A DNA stretch of 64,000 bases from positions 801,913 through 865,912 of the forward strand of contig NZ_RDBE01000001.1 in the NCBI RefSeq assembly GCF_003674065.1, read 5' to 3'. This document shows positions 38,354 through 45,579 of the stretch, piece by piece. The translations under genes and the position numbers were made by a program. Position 1 is the first letter of the stretch. Every line of letters starts with the position of its first letter. Origin of the DNA: Nocardioides mangrovicus. Its GTDB lineage: Bacteria; Actinomycetota; Actinomycetes; Propionibacteriales; Nocardioidaceae. A model generated the notes under the pieces. The model did no database searches, was not told the origin of the DNA, and saw only the letters and a list, made by a program, of their open reading frames with translations.

Positions 38354-39787
38354 TCAGGCGACCATCGGTGTGCGCGGTCCGCGCCCGATCGAGCCGGGGC
38401 TGGACTGCGTCTCCTGCCAGGCCGCGGCGATCCGTTCGACGGCGTCGACCAGCACGTCGGCCGGCAGCGCGAACGGCAGCCGCACGAACCGGTCCAGGCC
38501 GCCCTCGGGGGCGAAGGCCGGGCCGGCGGCGAGCAGCACGCCGTGGCGGGCCGCGACCGGCACCAGTGCGGATGAGAGCGCCGCCGGCAGCTCGCACCAC
38601 AGCGACAGCCCGCCGCCGGGAAGGCCGACGCGCCACTGCGGCAGGTGGCGCACGATCGCGGCGCGCGCCGCGTCGCGGGAGGCCCGCAACTGCCGGCGAC
38701 GGTGCTCGAGCAGGTCCGCGCCGTGGGTCAGCAGGTCGGCAGCCACCAGCTGCTCCAGCGGCGAGCTGCCGAGGTCGAGCGCGAGGCGCGCGCGGAAGAG
38801 CGTGTCGACCAGGTGCTCGGGGGCGCGCACCCAGCCGATCCGGATCCCGCCCCAGAACGCCTTGCTCACGCTGCCCACGCTCACCGAGCCGGGGGAGTAC
38901 GTCGCGAACGGCGCCGGCAGCGGCTCGTCGTCGAGGCCGAGCGCGACCATCGACTCGTCGACGACGGCCGTGGTCCGCGTCCGGCGCAGCGCACGTGCCA
39001 CCCGCTCGCGGTCGGCGTCGCCCATCAGCCGCGCGGTGGGGTTGTGGAAGTCGGGGATGAGGTAGGCCGCCCGGGGTGCGACCTGGCGGATGGCCGTCAC
39101 CAGGTCGGCGGCGTCCTCGTCGCGGTGCACGCCGACGCCGGCCAGCCGGGCGCCGGCGTGCCCGAGGGCGGCGATGGCGTTGGGGTAGGTGGGACTCTCC
39201 AGCACCACCCGGTCGCCGGGGGAGACCAGGGCCTGCACGGCCACGGCCACGCCGGCCAGCGCGCCCGGCACCACCAGCACCTGATCGGGCGAGGTGGGCA
39301 GGCCGCGGGCGTCGTACGTCGCGGCCACGGCCTCGCGCAGCACCGGCAGCCCCGAGGGGTGGTAGCCGGTGCCGGCCAGGTACGGCGGCAGCGCGGCCGT
39401 GGCGCGCTCGTAGGCCGCGAGCAGGCCGGGGCCGGGGAGCGGGGCGGCGCAGGTCAGGTCGATCGTGTCCGCTCGGGTGTCGCTGGGGGTGAGCAGGTGA
39501 TCGGTGCGATGCCCCGCGGAGTCGGGCAGGGCGGCCACGCTGCCCGAGCCCTGCCGCGAGACCAGGTAGCCGTGGTCGCGCAGCTCGGCGTACGCGCGGG
39601 CCACCGTCGTCCGGCTGACGTCGAGCGCCGCAGTGAGCTCCCGCTCGCTGGGCAGCCGGGCCCCCAGCGGCAGGCGGCCGTCGGTGATGAGCACGCGTAG
39701 CGCCTCGGCCAGTCCCTTGTAGGCGGGCGAGCGGTCGAAGTCGTCGAGCAGCCGGGCGACGCTGCGAGCGGCGATGACGCGAGACAT
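38354..39787 (-). CDS. MocR-type regulator (GntR wHTH fused to aminotransferase fold)
   Basis: 477-aa MocR-family regulator. GntR winged helix (residues 20-85: YKGLAEALRVLITDGRLPLGARLPSERELTAALDVSRTTV), linker, then a class I aminotransferase domain with NP motif HNPTARLM, acid VVDESM and PLP-lysine K309 in SVGSVSKAFWGG. PLP probably acts as an effector or cofactor. The gene is divergent from a YczE-type membrane protein, an association known for MocR regulators, and a strong inverted repeat lies between the two. Confidence 0.92.
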   Translation of the reverse strand: MSRVIAARSVARLLDDFDRSPAYKGLAEALRVLITDGRLPLGARLPSERELTAALDVSRTTVARAYAELRDHGYLVSRQGSGSVAALPDSAGHRTDHLLTPSDTRADTIDLTCAAPLPGPGLLAAYERATAALPPYLAGTGYHPSGLPVLREAVAATYDARGLPTSPDQVLVVPGALAGVAVAVQALVSPGDRVVLESPTYPNAIAALGHAGARLAGVGVHRDEDAADLVTAIRQVAPRAAYLIPDFHNPTARLMGDADRERVARALRRTRTTAVVDESMVALGLDDEPLPAPFATYSPGSVSVGSVSKAFWGGIRIGWVRAPEHLVDTLFRARLALDLGSSPLEQLVAADLLTHGADLLEHRRRQLRASRDAARAAIVRHLPQWRVGLPGGGLSLWCELPAALSSALVPVAARHGVLLAAGPAFAPEGGLDRFVRLPFALPADVLVDAVERIAAAWQETQSSPGSIGRGPRTPMVA

Positions 39788-39799
39788 GCAGGCCAGTCA

Positions 39800-39834
39800 A
39801 CCGCAACTGGCTATGTCGGACCAGGCCAGTTGCG
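39800..39834. promoter_or_regulatory. Inverted repeat between mocR-type and yczE-type genes
   Basis: CCGCAACTGGC (39800-39810) and GCCAGTTGCGG (39824-39834), perfect 11-bp arms with a 13-bp spacer. A partial direct copy of the half-site (CAGGCCAGT at 39788-39796 and 39821-39829) also exists, as reported for MocR sites that combine direct and inverted repeats. It is centred in the 61-bp divergent promoter region. Confidence 0.75.
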
Positions 39835-39848
39835 GCTTCGATGAAGCC

Positions 39849-40529
39849 ATGGCGTTCGCCCCCTCCCACCAGCCGGCCCGCCAGCTGGCCCGCCTGGGGC
39901 CCCTGGCCCAGCTTCGCGCCGGCCGCCTCGGGCGCCGGCTGCCCCAGCTGCTGGTCGGCCTCGTCCTCTACGGCGTCGGCATGGCGCTGATGGTGCGATC
40001 GGGCCTGGGCAACATGCCCTGGGACGTGCTGCACCAGGGCCTGGCCGGCCACCTGCCGCTGAACTTCGGCGAGGTGGTCATCGCCGTCAGCGCGGTGGTG
40101 CTGCTGCTGTGGGTCCCGCTGCGCGAGATCCCCGGGCTCGGCACGGTGCTCAACGCGCTGGTGATCGGCGTCGTGGTCAACCTCGGGCTGGCGCTGTTCT
40201 CCGAGCCGCACGGCCTGGGCCTGCGGGTCGCCATGATGCTGCTCGGCCTCGCGCTCAACGCGCTGGCCACCGCGATGTACATCGGCTCGCAGTTCGGTCC
40301 GGGCGCCCGCGACGGCCTGATGACCGGCCTGCACCGTCGCACCGGGCTCTCGATCCGGCTGGTGCGCACCTCGCTGGAGGTGGTCGTGGTCGTCCTCGGC
40401 TGGCTGCTCGGCGGCACCTTCGGCGTCGGGACCGTGCTCTACGCCGTGGTCATCGGCCCGCTGGTCCAGCTGCTGCTGCCGTCGTTCACCGTCGCCCTCA
40501 CACCGGTAGAAAACGGGCGGCGGGTGTAG
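39849..40529 (+). CDS. YczE/YitT-like integral membrane protein
   Basis: 226-aa protein with about five to six transmembrane helices, matching the YczE family: LPQLLVGLVLYGVGMALMVRSGLGNMPWDVLHQG at the start, then GPGARDGLMTGLHRRTGLSIRLVR, the most conserved loop of the family. ATG 39849 is selected because it follows the operator and gives the usual N-terminus; an open frame upstream runs through the MocR promoter. Likely controlled by the divergent MocR regulator. The transported or sensed compound is unknown; a PLP- or amino-acid-related solute is only a guess from the regulator type. Confidence 0.85.
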   Translation: MAFAPSHQPARQLARLGPLAQLRAGRLGRRLPQLLVGLVLYGVGMALMVRSGLGNMPWDVLHQGLAGHLPLNFGEVVIAVSAVVLLLWVPLREIPGLGTVLNALVIGVVVNLGLALFSEPHGLGLRVAMMLLGLALNALATAMYIGSQFGPGARDGLMTGLHRRTGLSIRLVRTSLEVVVVVLGWLLGGTFGVGTVLYAVVIGPLVQLLLPSFTVALTPVENGRRV

Positions 40530-40568
40530 GAAACCAGGCAGTTGGTGGCGGTCTTGTCCCGGTTCGTG

Positions 40569-40602
40569 CCCCGGTTTCACCCGCCGGCCGGTGAAACCGG
40601 GG
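40569..40602. terminator. Hairpin downstream of yczE-type gene
   Basis: Perfect 13-bp arms CCCCGGTTTCACC (40569-40581) and GGTGAAACCGGGG (40590-40602) with an 8-nt loop. No T-tract follows, only a C/A-rich stretch. It lies between two plus-strand genes. Confidence 0.65.
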
Positions 40603-40649
40603 AACCCTCGAAACCCCCCGAAACCCACCCACCACCCCCCGATCCCGCC

Positions 40650-40655
40650 TACCCT
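40650..40655 (+). promoter_or_regulatory. -10 box (TACCCT) for leaderless cell-wall amidase gene
   Basis: TACCCT is 7 nt before the GTG at 40663, with no Shine-Dalgarno between. Confidence 0.5.
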
Positions 40656-40662
40656 CGACCCC

Positions 40663-41448
40663 GTGCTCCTCACTCGTCTCGGGCTGTCCCTCGGCGCCGC
40701 GGCGCTGGCCGCGCTGCACGTCGGGGCCCCGGCCACGACCCTGGTCAGCGCGCCCGCCGCCTCTTCGACTGCCTCCTCGTCGGGGCCGCTGGCCGGCCGC
40801 ACCGTCGTCATCGACCCGGGCCACCAGCTCGGCAACGCCCGCTTCCCGCGGCAGATCAACGCACCCGTCGACGCGGGGGGCTTCGACAAGCCGTGCAACA
40901 CCACCGGCACCGCCACCAACGCCGGCTATCCCGAGGCCACCTTCGCCTGGAAGGTCGCCGTCGGCGTCCGCGACCGGCTCCGTGCGCTCGGCGCGACCGT
41001 GATCATGACCCGGCACAGCAACAGCCGCGCGAAGTGGGGTCCTTGCGTCGACGTGCGCGGCAAGATCGGCGACCGGGGCTACCGCGGTCGCACCAGCGAC
41101 GCCGACCTCAAGCTCAGCATCCACGGCGACGGTTCCGCGGCCGGCAACCACGGCTTCCACGTCATCGTCGCGACCGCCAAGAAGGCCGAGTCGATGCCGT
41201 ACGCGCTCGACACCCGCGCCGCGCTGCAGCGGGCCGGCTTCGTCCGCTCGACCTACATCGGCGCCGGTACGGCCCTGTCGGTGCGCGGCGACCTGGGCAC
41301 GCTCAACTGGTCCGACATGCCCACGGTGATGGTCGAGCTGGGCAACATGCGCAACGCCGGCGACGCCCGGGTGATGAGGTCGGCGGCGGGCCAGCGGCGC
41401 TACGCCACGGCGCTGGCCTCTGCGGCCCAGACGTACCTGTCCCGCTAG
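40663..41448 (+). CDS. N-acetylmuramoyl-L-alanine amidase (Amidase_3), secreted
   Basis: 261-aa peptidoglycan hydrolase that cuts between MurNAc and L-Ala. A signal peptide (residues 1-32) precedes the catalytic domain. Zinc ligands and catalytic acid fit the family: H in VIDPGHQ, E in YPEATFAWKV, H in SIHGDG, and the catalytic E in VMVELGNMRN. A Cys pair (KPCNTT, GPCVDV) suggests a disulfide. There is no wall-binding domain, so targeting is by diffusion or by partners. Confidence 0.93.
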   Translation: MLLTRLGLSLGAAALAALHVGAPATTLVSAPAASSTASSSGPLAGRTVVIDPGHQLGNARFPRQINAPVDAGGFDKPCNTTGTATNAGYPEATFAWKVAVGVRDRLRALGATVIMTRHSNSRAKWGPCVDVRGKIGDRGYRGRTSDADLKLSIHGDGSAAGNHGFHVIVATAKKAESMPYALDTRAALQRAGFVRSTYIGAGTALSVRGDLGTLNWSDMPTVMVELGNMRNAGDARVMRSAAGQRRYATALASAAQTYLSR

Positions 41449-41587
41449 CGCGGCGATGTCCAACGTGTGACCGCCTGATTTCGTTCCCTGTGCATGCGCG
41501 GTTCATCTTCCGCAGGGTGGTCTCGCGGGTCTAGCGTGCTCTCGGCTCCGGCGTCGGGTCGGGCCGGTGAGCACGTGGGAGGGCTTC

Positions 41588-43327
41588 ATGGCGACACAGA
41601 CGCCGGCGGCGCCGGAGAACAAGCAGGGCAAGAGCGGTGCCTCGCTCGCGCGCGAGATCGGCCTGATCGGACTGCTGTGGGCCTCGATGGGCTCGATCAT
41701 CGGCTCCGGCTGGCTGTTCGGTGCCCAGAAGGGCCTCTACAACGCCGGTCCGGCGGTGATGATCTCCTGGGTCATCGGCGGCGTCTGCATCTTGATCCTG
41801 GCGCTCGTGCACGCCGAGCTGGGTGCGATGTTCCCGCTCTCGGGCGGCTCGGCCCGCTTCCCGCACTACGCCTTCGGCGGCATCGCGGGTGCCGGGTTCG
41901 GCTGGTTCTCCTGGCTGCAGGCGGTCACCGTCGCGCCGATCGAGGTCTCCGCGGCCATCCTCTACGCGACGCACTACAAGTTCGCGCAAGGCTGGCTCAA
42001 CCCGAACGAGACGCTGACCCACAGCGGCCTGATCGTCGCCGTCATCTTGATGGCGCTGCTGGCCGCGGTGAACTACCTGGGCGTCAAGGCGCTGGCCAAC
42101 ACCAACAGCGCGGTCACCTGGTGGAAGGTCGGCGTCCCGCTGGGCACGATCCTGGTCGTCGCGGTCGCGGGCCTGCTGGGCGCGGGCAACGCCGGCCTGC
42201 ACTGGAGCAACTTCCACGCCGCCGACGGCTTCAACCCCTACGGCCTCAAGGGCATCCTGCTGGCCATCCCGGTGAGCGGCATCATCTTCGCCTACCTCGG
42301 CTTCGAGCAGGCCGACCAGCTGGCCGGTGAGTCCAAGAACCCCAAGCGCGACATCCCGCTGGCCGTCATCGGCTCGATCATCCTGGGCCTGATCATCTAC
42401 ATCCTGCTGCAGCTGATGTTCCTCATCGCGCTGCCCTCCAGCGCCATCGGCAAGCACTGGTGCGACGGCAACCCCGACAACGTCTCGGGCTGTCTGCCGG
42501 CCGAGATCGCCGGCAAGGCCAACCCCGCGATCCAGCACCTCTTCAGTGCCTTCTCCGGCCCCTGGGCCGAGATCGCGGCGCTGATCAGCCTGGGCTGGCT
42601 GGCCACGATCCTCTACATCGACGCCATCGTCTCGCCGCTGGGCACGGGCCTGATCTACTACGCCGCCGGCTCGCGCGTCTCCTACGGCCTGGCCCGCAAC
42701 GACTACTTCCACTCGGTCTTCGGCAAGCTCACCGCCTCGAAGGTGCCGTGGGTGGGCGTCCTGGTGTCCTTCGTGGCCGGCTGCGTGTGCTTCCTGCCCT
42801 TCCCGAGCTGGCAGTCGCTGGTCGGCCTCATCACCAGCGCCTCGGTGCTGATGTACGCCGGCGCACCGCTCTCCTTCGGCGCCTTCCGCAAGCGGCTGCC
42901 CGACTACGAGCGTCCCTACCGGCTGCCGCTGGGTGAGTTCTGGTCGCCGCTGGCCTTCATCGTCTCCTCGCTGATCATCCTCTGGTCGGGCTGGGAGACG
43001 GCCTGGAAGCTGGGGATCCTGATCGTCATCGGCATCTTGTTGATCTTCAACCGCGAGATGGACCCCGCGCACCTCAACACCCGCGCCGCGGGCTGGCTGC
43101 CGGTCTACCTCATCGGCATCGGCGTGATCACGTACTTCTCCACCTTCGGCGGTTCGCCCGCCCAGCACGTGATGGGGCTGTGGACCTCGATCATCGTGAC
43201 CGCCGCCTTCAGCCTGGTCATCTACTACTGGGCCATCGCGGTGGCGCTACCGACGGAGACCATCCAACGCATGATCGACGAGGTCGTGGTGCCCGAGGAG
43301 GACGACCTGGCCGGGCCCGCCCACTGA
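41588..43327 (+). CDS. APC-family amino-acid permease (aspartate:H+ symporter-like)
   Basis: 579-aa permease with 12-14 helices of the amino acid-polyamine-organocation family, closest in style to B. subtilis YveA. Helix 1 holds the unwound substrate motif ASMGSIIGSGWLFG. Other typical parts are ISWVIGGVCILILALVHAELGAMFP, GFEQADQLAGESKNPKRDIP and the extended C-terminal helices. ATG 41588 with an AGGG ribosome site is preferred over a GTG 21 bp upstream. A perfect 35-bp-arm palindrome follows 6 bp after the stop. Located near branched-chain genes but not in their operon. Confidence 0.9.
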   Translation: MATQTPAAPENKQGKSGASLAREIGLIGLLWASMGSIIGSGWLFGAQKGLYNAGPAVMISWVIGGVCILILALVHAELGAMFPLSGGSARFPHYAFGGIAGAGFGWFSWLQAVTVAPIEVSAAILYATHYKFAQGWLNPNETLTHSGLIVAVILMALLAAVNYLGVKALANTNSAVTWWKVGVPLGTILVVAVAGLLGAGNAGLHWSNFHAADGFNPYGLKGILLAIPVSGIIFAYLGFEQADQLAGESKNPKRDIPLAVIGSIILGLIIYILLQLMFLIALPSSAIGKHWCDGNPDNVSGCLPAEIAGKANPAIQHLFSAFSGPWAEIAALISLGWLATILYIDAIVSPLGTGLIYYAAGSRVSYGLARNDYFHSVFGKLTASKVPWVGVLVSFVAGCVCFLPFPSWQSLVGLITSASVLMYAGAPLSFGAFRKRLPDYERPYRLPLGEFWSPLAFIVSSLIILWSGWETAWKLGILIVIGILLIFNREMDPAHLNTRAAGWLPVYLIGIGVITYFSTFGGSPAQHVMGLWTSIIVTAAFSLVIYYWAIAVALPTETIQRMIDEVVVPEEDDLAGPAH

Positions 43328-43332
43328 GCGAA

Positions 43333-43403
43333 GCGGGATAGTCAGAGACGACATGGCTGCCGATCGGACCGATCGGCAGCCATGTCGTCTCTGACTATCC
43401 CGC
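43333..43403. repeat. GGRTAGTC palindrome, family A copy 2 (perfect)
   Basis: Arms 43333-43367 and 43369-43403 are exactly complementary over 35 bp around a single base. The outer part GCGGGATAGTCAGAGACGA matches copy 1; the inner part (CATGGCTGCCGATCGG) is unique. It fits exactly between two convergent genes: 6 bp after the permease stop and touching the methyltransferase stop. Confidence 0.92.
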
Positions 43404-43970
43404 CTACCGCTTGGTGGCGATGAGCACCGAGGCGTCGGAGGCCACCATGACCTCCGCGGAGGTGAAGCGGTCGTCGAGGAGCCACTCCTCGCGCAGGCCG
43501 TCGACGCGGCCCTGGGTGACCGGGGGCCAGGACTCGCACGGGTCGACGTCGTCGAGCACCACGATGCCGCCGGGCTCGACCAGGTCGGCGACGGCGTGCA
43601 CGTTGGCCTGGTCGGGGGCGTCGGCGTCGAGGAAGAGCAGCGAGAACGGCGCGTGCTCCTTCAACGTCGACCAGTCGGCCGCCACGACCTCGACCTGATG
43701 GTCGTCGGCGAAGATCTCGGCCGCGGCGCCGGCCAGATCGGGGTCGAGCTCGGCGGTGAGGATGCGGGCGTCGTCGGGGACACCGGAGCGCAGCCAGGCG
43801 GTGCCCACCCCGCAGCCGGTGCCGAACTCGGCCAGCGTGCCGCTGCGGGTGGCGGCCAGCGCGGCCAGCAGCCGGCCGGTCTCGTTGCGGCAGAAGGAGA
43901 CGTAGCCAGCGCGGCGGGAAAGGTCGAAGGCGCGCGCGACGACGTCGGGAAGGTCGGGTCGGGCGCTCAT
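43404..43970 (-). CDS. SAM-dependent O-methyltransferase-like protein
   Basis: 188-aa class I methyltransferase of the catechol-OMT-like type. SAM motif I is AEFGTGCGVGTAWL (residues 47-60), the acidic end of strand 2 is TAELDPDLAG, and motif IV is LLFLDADAPDQ, with FVVLDD-like VVLDDVDP afterwards. It lacks the metal-ligand set I would expect for a full catechol OMT, so the acceptor is unknown. Divergent from the leu leader region. Confidence 0.85.
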   Translation of the reverse strand: MSARPDLPDVVARAFDLSRRAGYVSFCRNETGRLLAALAATRSGTLAEFGTGCGVGTAWLRSGVPDDARILTAELDPDLAGAAAEIFADDHQVEVVAADWSTLKEHAPFSLLFLDADAPDQANVHAVADLVEPGGIVVLDDVDPCESWPPVTQGRVDGLREEWLLDDRFTSAEVMVASDASVLIATKR

Positions 43971-43999
43971 CAGAGCAGTCTGCGCCGCACAGCCTCCGG

Positions 44000-44015
44000 T
44001 GAGACGAGTGTCTCA
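44000..44015. promoter_or_regulatory. Palindrome upstream of the leuB leader
   Basis: TGAGAC-GAGT-GTCTCA, perfect 6-bp arms, with a further GAGAC copy at 44022. It is about 50 bp upstream of the presumed -10 box (TACCGT, 44066-44071) of the leader. Candidate site for a leucine-responsive regulator such as the IclR-type LtbR/NdgR; the identity is a guess. Confidence 0.4.
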
Positions 44016-44081
44016 GCCGGCGAGACACGCACCGCGAATCCGGTGCGCACCCGGCCGCGGCGGCGTACCGTCCTTTCCATC

Positions 44082-44129
44082 ATGCGGAGCGTGTTCGTAC
44101 TTATCGTGCGCCGCGGCGAGGCCTTCTAA
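44082..44129 (+). CDS. leuB leader peptide (15 aa)
   Basis: Encodes MRSVFVLIVRRGEAF. The run V-F-V-L-I-V holds codons for all three branched-chain amino acids, using rare GTA and CTT. Length and N-terminus (MR-) match the ilvB leader. Directly after the stop both leaders share the sequence AGACAGGCC, so the two attenuators are related. The frame ends in the base of a strong hairpin. Confidence 0.8.
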   Translation: MRSVFVLIVRRGEAF

Positions 44130-44149
44130 GACAGGCCACCTCGCCGCGG
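44111..44149 (+). promoter_or_regulatory. Leader hairpin of the leuB unit
   Basis: CCGCGGCGAGG (44111-44121, inside the leader peptide frame) pairs perfectly with CCTCGCCGCGG (44139-44149). A ribosome stalled in the V/L/I codons would leave it free to form; one reaching the stop would block it. No U-tract follows within 170 bp, so if termination occurs here it may depend on Rho. Confidence 0.65.
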
Positions 44150-44322
44150 AGTTCGTGCGTTCCCCGGCCCGTCGCCTCTCCGCCGCGGGCAGCACGCGCT
44201 CCACGATCTGGCACCGGCTCCTTCCGGCGGACCCTTCCCGGCCGTCGAGGTCGAGCGCGTGGGCGATCCCCACCGCCGCCTCTGACGACGGCCACCACCG
44301 CCACCAGCAAGGAGCAGGTCCG
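44150..44322 (+). other. Leader RNA between attenuator hairpin and small gene
   Basis: 173 bp, GC-rich, without a U-tract, SD-led frame or repeat until the AAGGAG site at 44309. It may contain Rho-sensitive, C-rich unstructured RNA (CTCCTTCCGGCGGACCCTTC region near 44216). Confidence 0.35.
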
Positions 44323-44448
44323 ATGTATGAGATGTACCCCGACTGGGGACCGGCCAAGAACGACCCCGACAGCCCGCGCAGCGCCAACGCCGTCCAGGCC
44401 GCGCTCGACCTGCGCGACCACGGGGGCCAGCGCCCCGACGACAACTAG
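44323..44448 (+). CDS. Small conserved-looking protein upstream of leuB, 41 aa
   Basis: ATG frame starting MYEMYPDWGPAKNDPDSPRS and ending GGQRPDDN. An AAGGAG ribosome site sits 8 nt upstream, one of the clearest in the window, and leuB begins 21 bp after its stop. It is hydrophilic with no membrane helix; a Tyr/Met/Trp-rich start is followed by a helix (ANAVQAALDLRDHG). I believe similar small proteins occur in related actinobacteria but cannot verify. It lies downstream of the attenuator, so it should be co-regulated with leucine synthesis. Confidence 0.7.
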   Translation: MYEMYPDWGPAKNDPDSPRSANAVQAALDLRDHGGQRPDDN

Positions 44449-44456
44449 CAGCGGAG

Positions 44457-44462
44457 TAGGTT
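44457..44462 (+). promoter_or_regulatory. -10-like box (TAGGTT) before leuB
   Basis: TAGGTT is 7 nt before the leuB ATG. It may drive an extra leaderless transcript that bypasses the attenuator. Confidence 0.45.
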
Positions 44463-44469
44463 CGCGCGC

Positions 44470-45516
44470 ATGCCGCACACGCTCGCCGTCATCCCAGGTG
44501 ACGGGATCGGCCCCGAGGTCACCACCGAAGCGCTCAAGGTCCTCACGCAGGCGACCCCTGCCGCGGACGCCTTCGAGCCGACCACGTACGACCTCGGGGC
44601 GGAGCGGTACCTGCGCACCGGCGAGGTGCTGCCGGACTCGCTGCTCGAGGAGATCCGCGGCCACGACGCGATCCTGCTCGGCGCGGTCGGCGGGCGTCCC
44701 GGCGACCCGAACCTGCCGCCGGGCATCCTCGAGCGCGGCCTGCTCCTCAAGCTGCGCTTCGAGCTCGACCACTACGTGAACCTGCGCCCCTCGCGCACGT
44801 GGCCCGGCGTGGCCACGCCACTGGCCGGCGACCCCGAGTTCGACTTCGTCGTCGTCCGCGAGGGCACCGAGGGCCCCTACACCGGCAACGGCGGCACCCT
44901 GCGCGGCGGCACGCCGCAGGAGGTGGCCACCGAGGTCTCGCTCAACACCGCCTTCGGCGTGGAGCGGGTCGTGCGCGACGCCTTCGCCCGCGCGCAGAAG
45001 CGGCGCAAGAAGCTGACCCTGGTCCACAAGACCAACGTGCTGGTGCACGCCGGCGCCGTGTGGTGGCGGCTGACACAGCAGGTGGCCCAGGAGTTCCCCG
45101 ACGTCGAGGTCGACTACATGCACGTCGACGCCACGATGATCCACCTGGTCACGCGGCCGCAGCAGTTCGACGTGATCGTCACCGACAACCTCTTCGGTGA
45201 CATCGTCACCGACCTGGCCGCCGCCGTCACCGGCGGCATCGGCCTGGCCGCCAGCGGCAACGTCAACCCCGACCGCACCACACCGTCGATGTTCGAGCCG
45301 GTGCACGGCTCCGCGCCCGACATCGCCGGACAGGGCAAGGCCGACCCGACCGCCGCGATCCTCTCGGCCGCGCTGCTGCTCGAGCACCTCGGGCTCGACG
45401 CCGCCGCCCGCAGCGTCGAGGAGGCGGTGCTGGCCGACATGGCCGACCGCTCGCCCGAGGTCGCCCGCAGCACCAGCGAGATCGGCGACGCGATCGCCAA
45501 GCGAGTAGCCGGCTGA
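44470..45516 (+). CDS. leuB: 3-isopropylmalate dehydrogenase
   Basis: 348-aa NAD- and Mg-dependent decarboxylating dehydrogenase of leucine synthesis. N-terminal [14 protein letters not shown], the substrate Arg segment [26 protein letters not shown], Lys/Asp catalytic region [13 protein letters not shown], metal acids in [12 protein letters not shown] and [25 protein letters not shown], and NAD loop [18 protein letters not shown]. The NTNL-like start and residues fit the actinobacterial type. In CimA-containing bacteria LeuB can also serve the citramalate route. Confidence 0.96.
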   Translation: MPHTLAVIPGDGIGPEVTTEALKVLTQATPAADAFEPTTYDLGAERYLRTGEVLPDSLLEEIRGHDAILLGAVGGRPGDPNLPPGILERGLLLKLRFELDHYVNLRPSRTWPGVATPLAGDPEFDFVVVREGTEGPYTGNGGTLRGGTPQEVATEVSLNTAFGVERVVRDAFARAQKRRKKLTLVHKTNVLVHAGAVWWRLTQQVAQEFPDVEVDYMHVDATMIHLVTRPQQFDVIVTDNLFGDIVTDLAAAVTGGIGLAASGNVNPDRTTPSMFEPVHGSAPDIAGQGKADPTAAILSAALLLEHLGLDAAARSVEEAVLADMADRSPEVARSTSEIGDAIAKRVAG

Positions 45517-45540
45517 GGCCCTCCGCCGAGGCGGGCCTCA
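45514..45540. terminator. Hairpin at the leuB stop
   Basis: TGAGGCCC (45514-45521, including the leuB TGA) pairs with GGGCCTCA (45533-45540). It lies before the ilvE promoter and may separate the two genes. Confidence 0.5.
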
Positions 45541-45566
45541 GGCCCCACTGTCGCCCGTCTCACACC

Positions 45567-45572
45567 TAGGAT
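45567..45572 (+). promoter_or_regulatory. -10 box (TAGGAT) for ilvE
   Basis: TAGGAT overlaps the first of two in-frame ATG codons (45571) and is 7 nt before the second (45580). This argues that ATG 45580 is the real start of a leaderless mRNA. Confidence 0.6.
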
Positions 45573-45579
45573 GCCCCTC

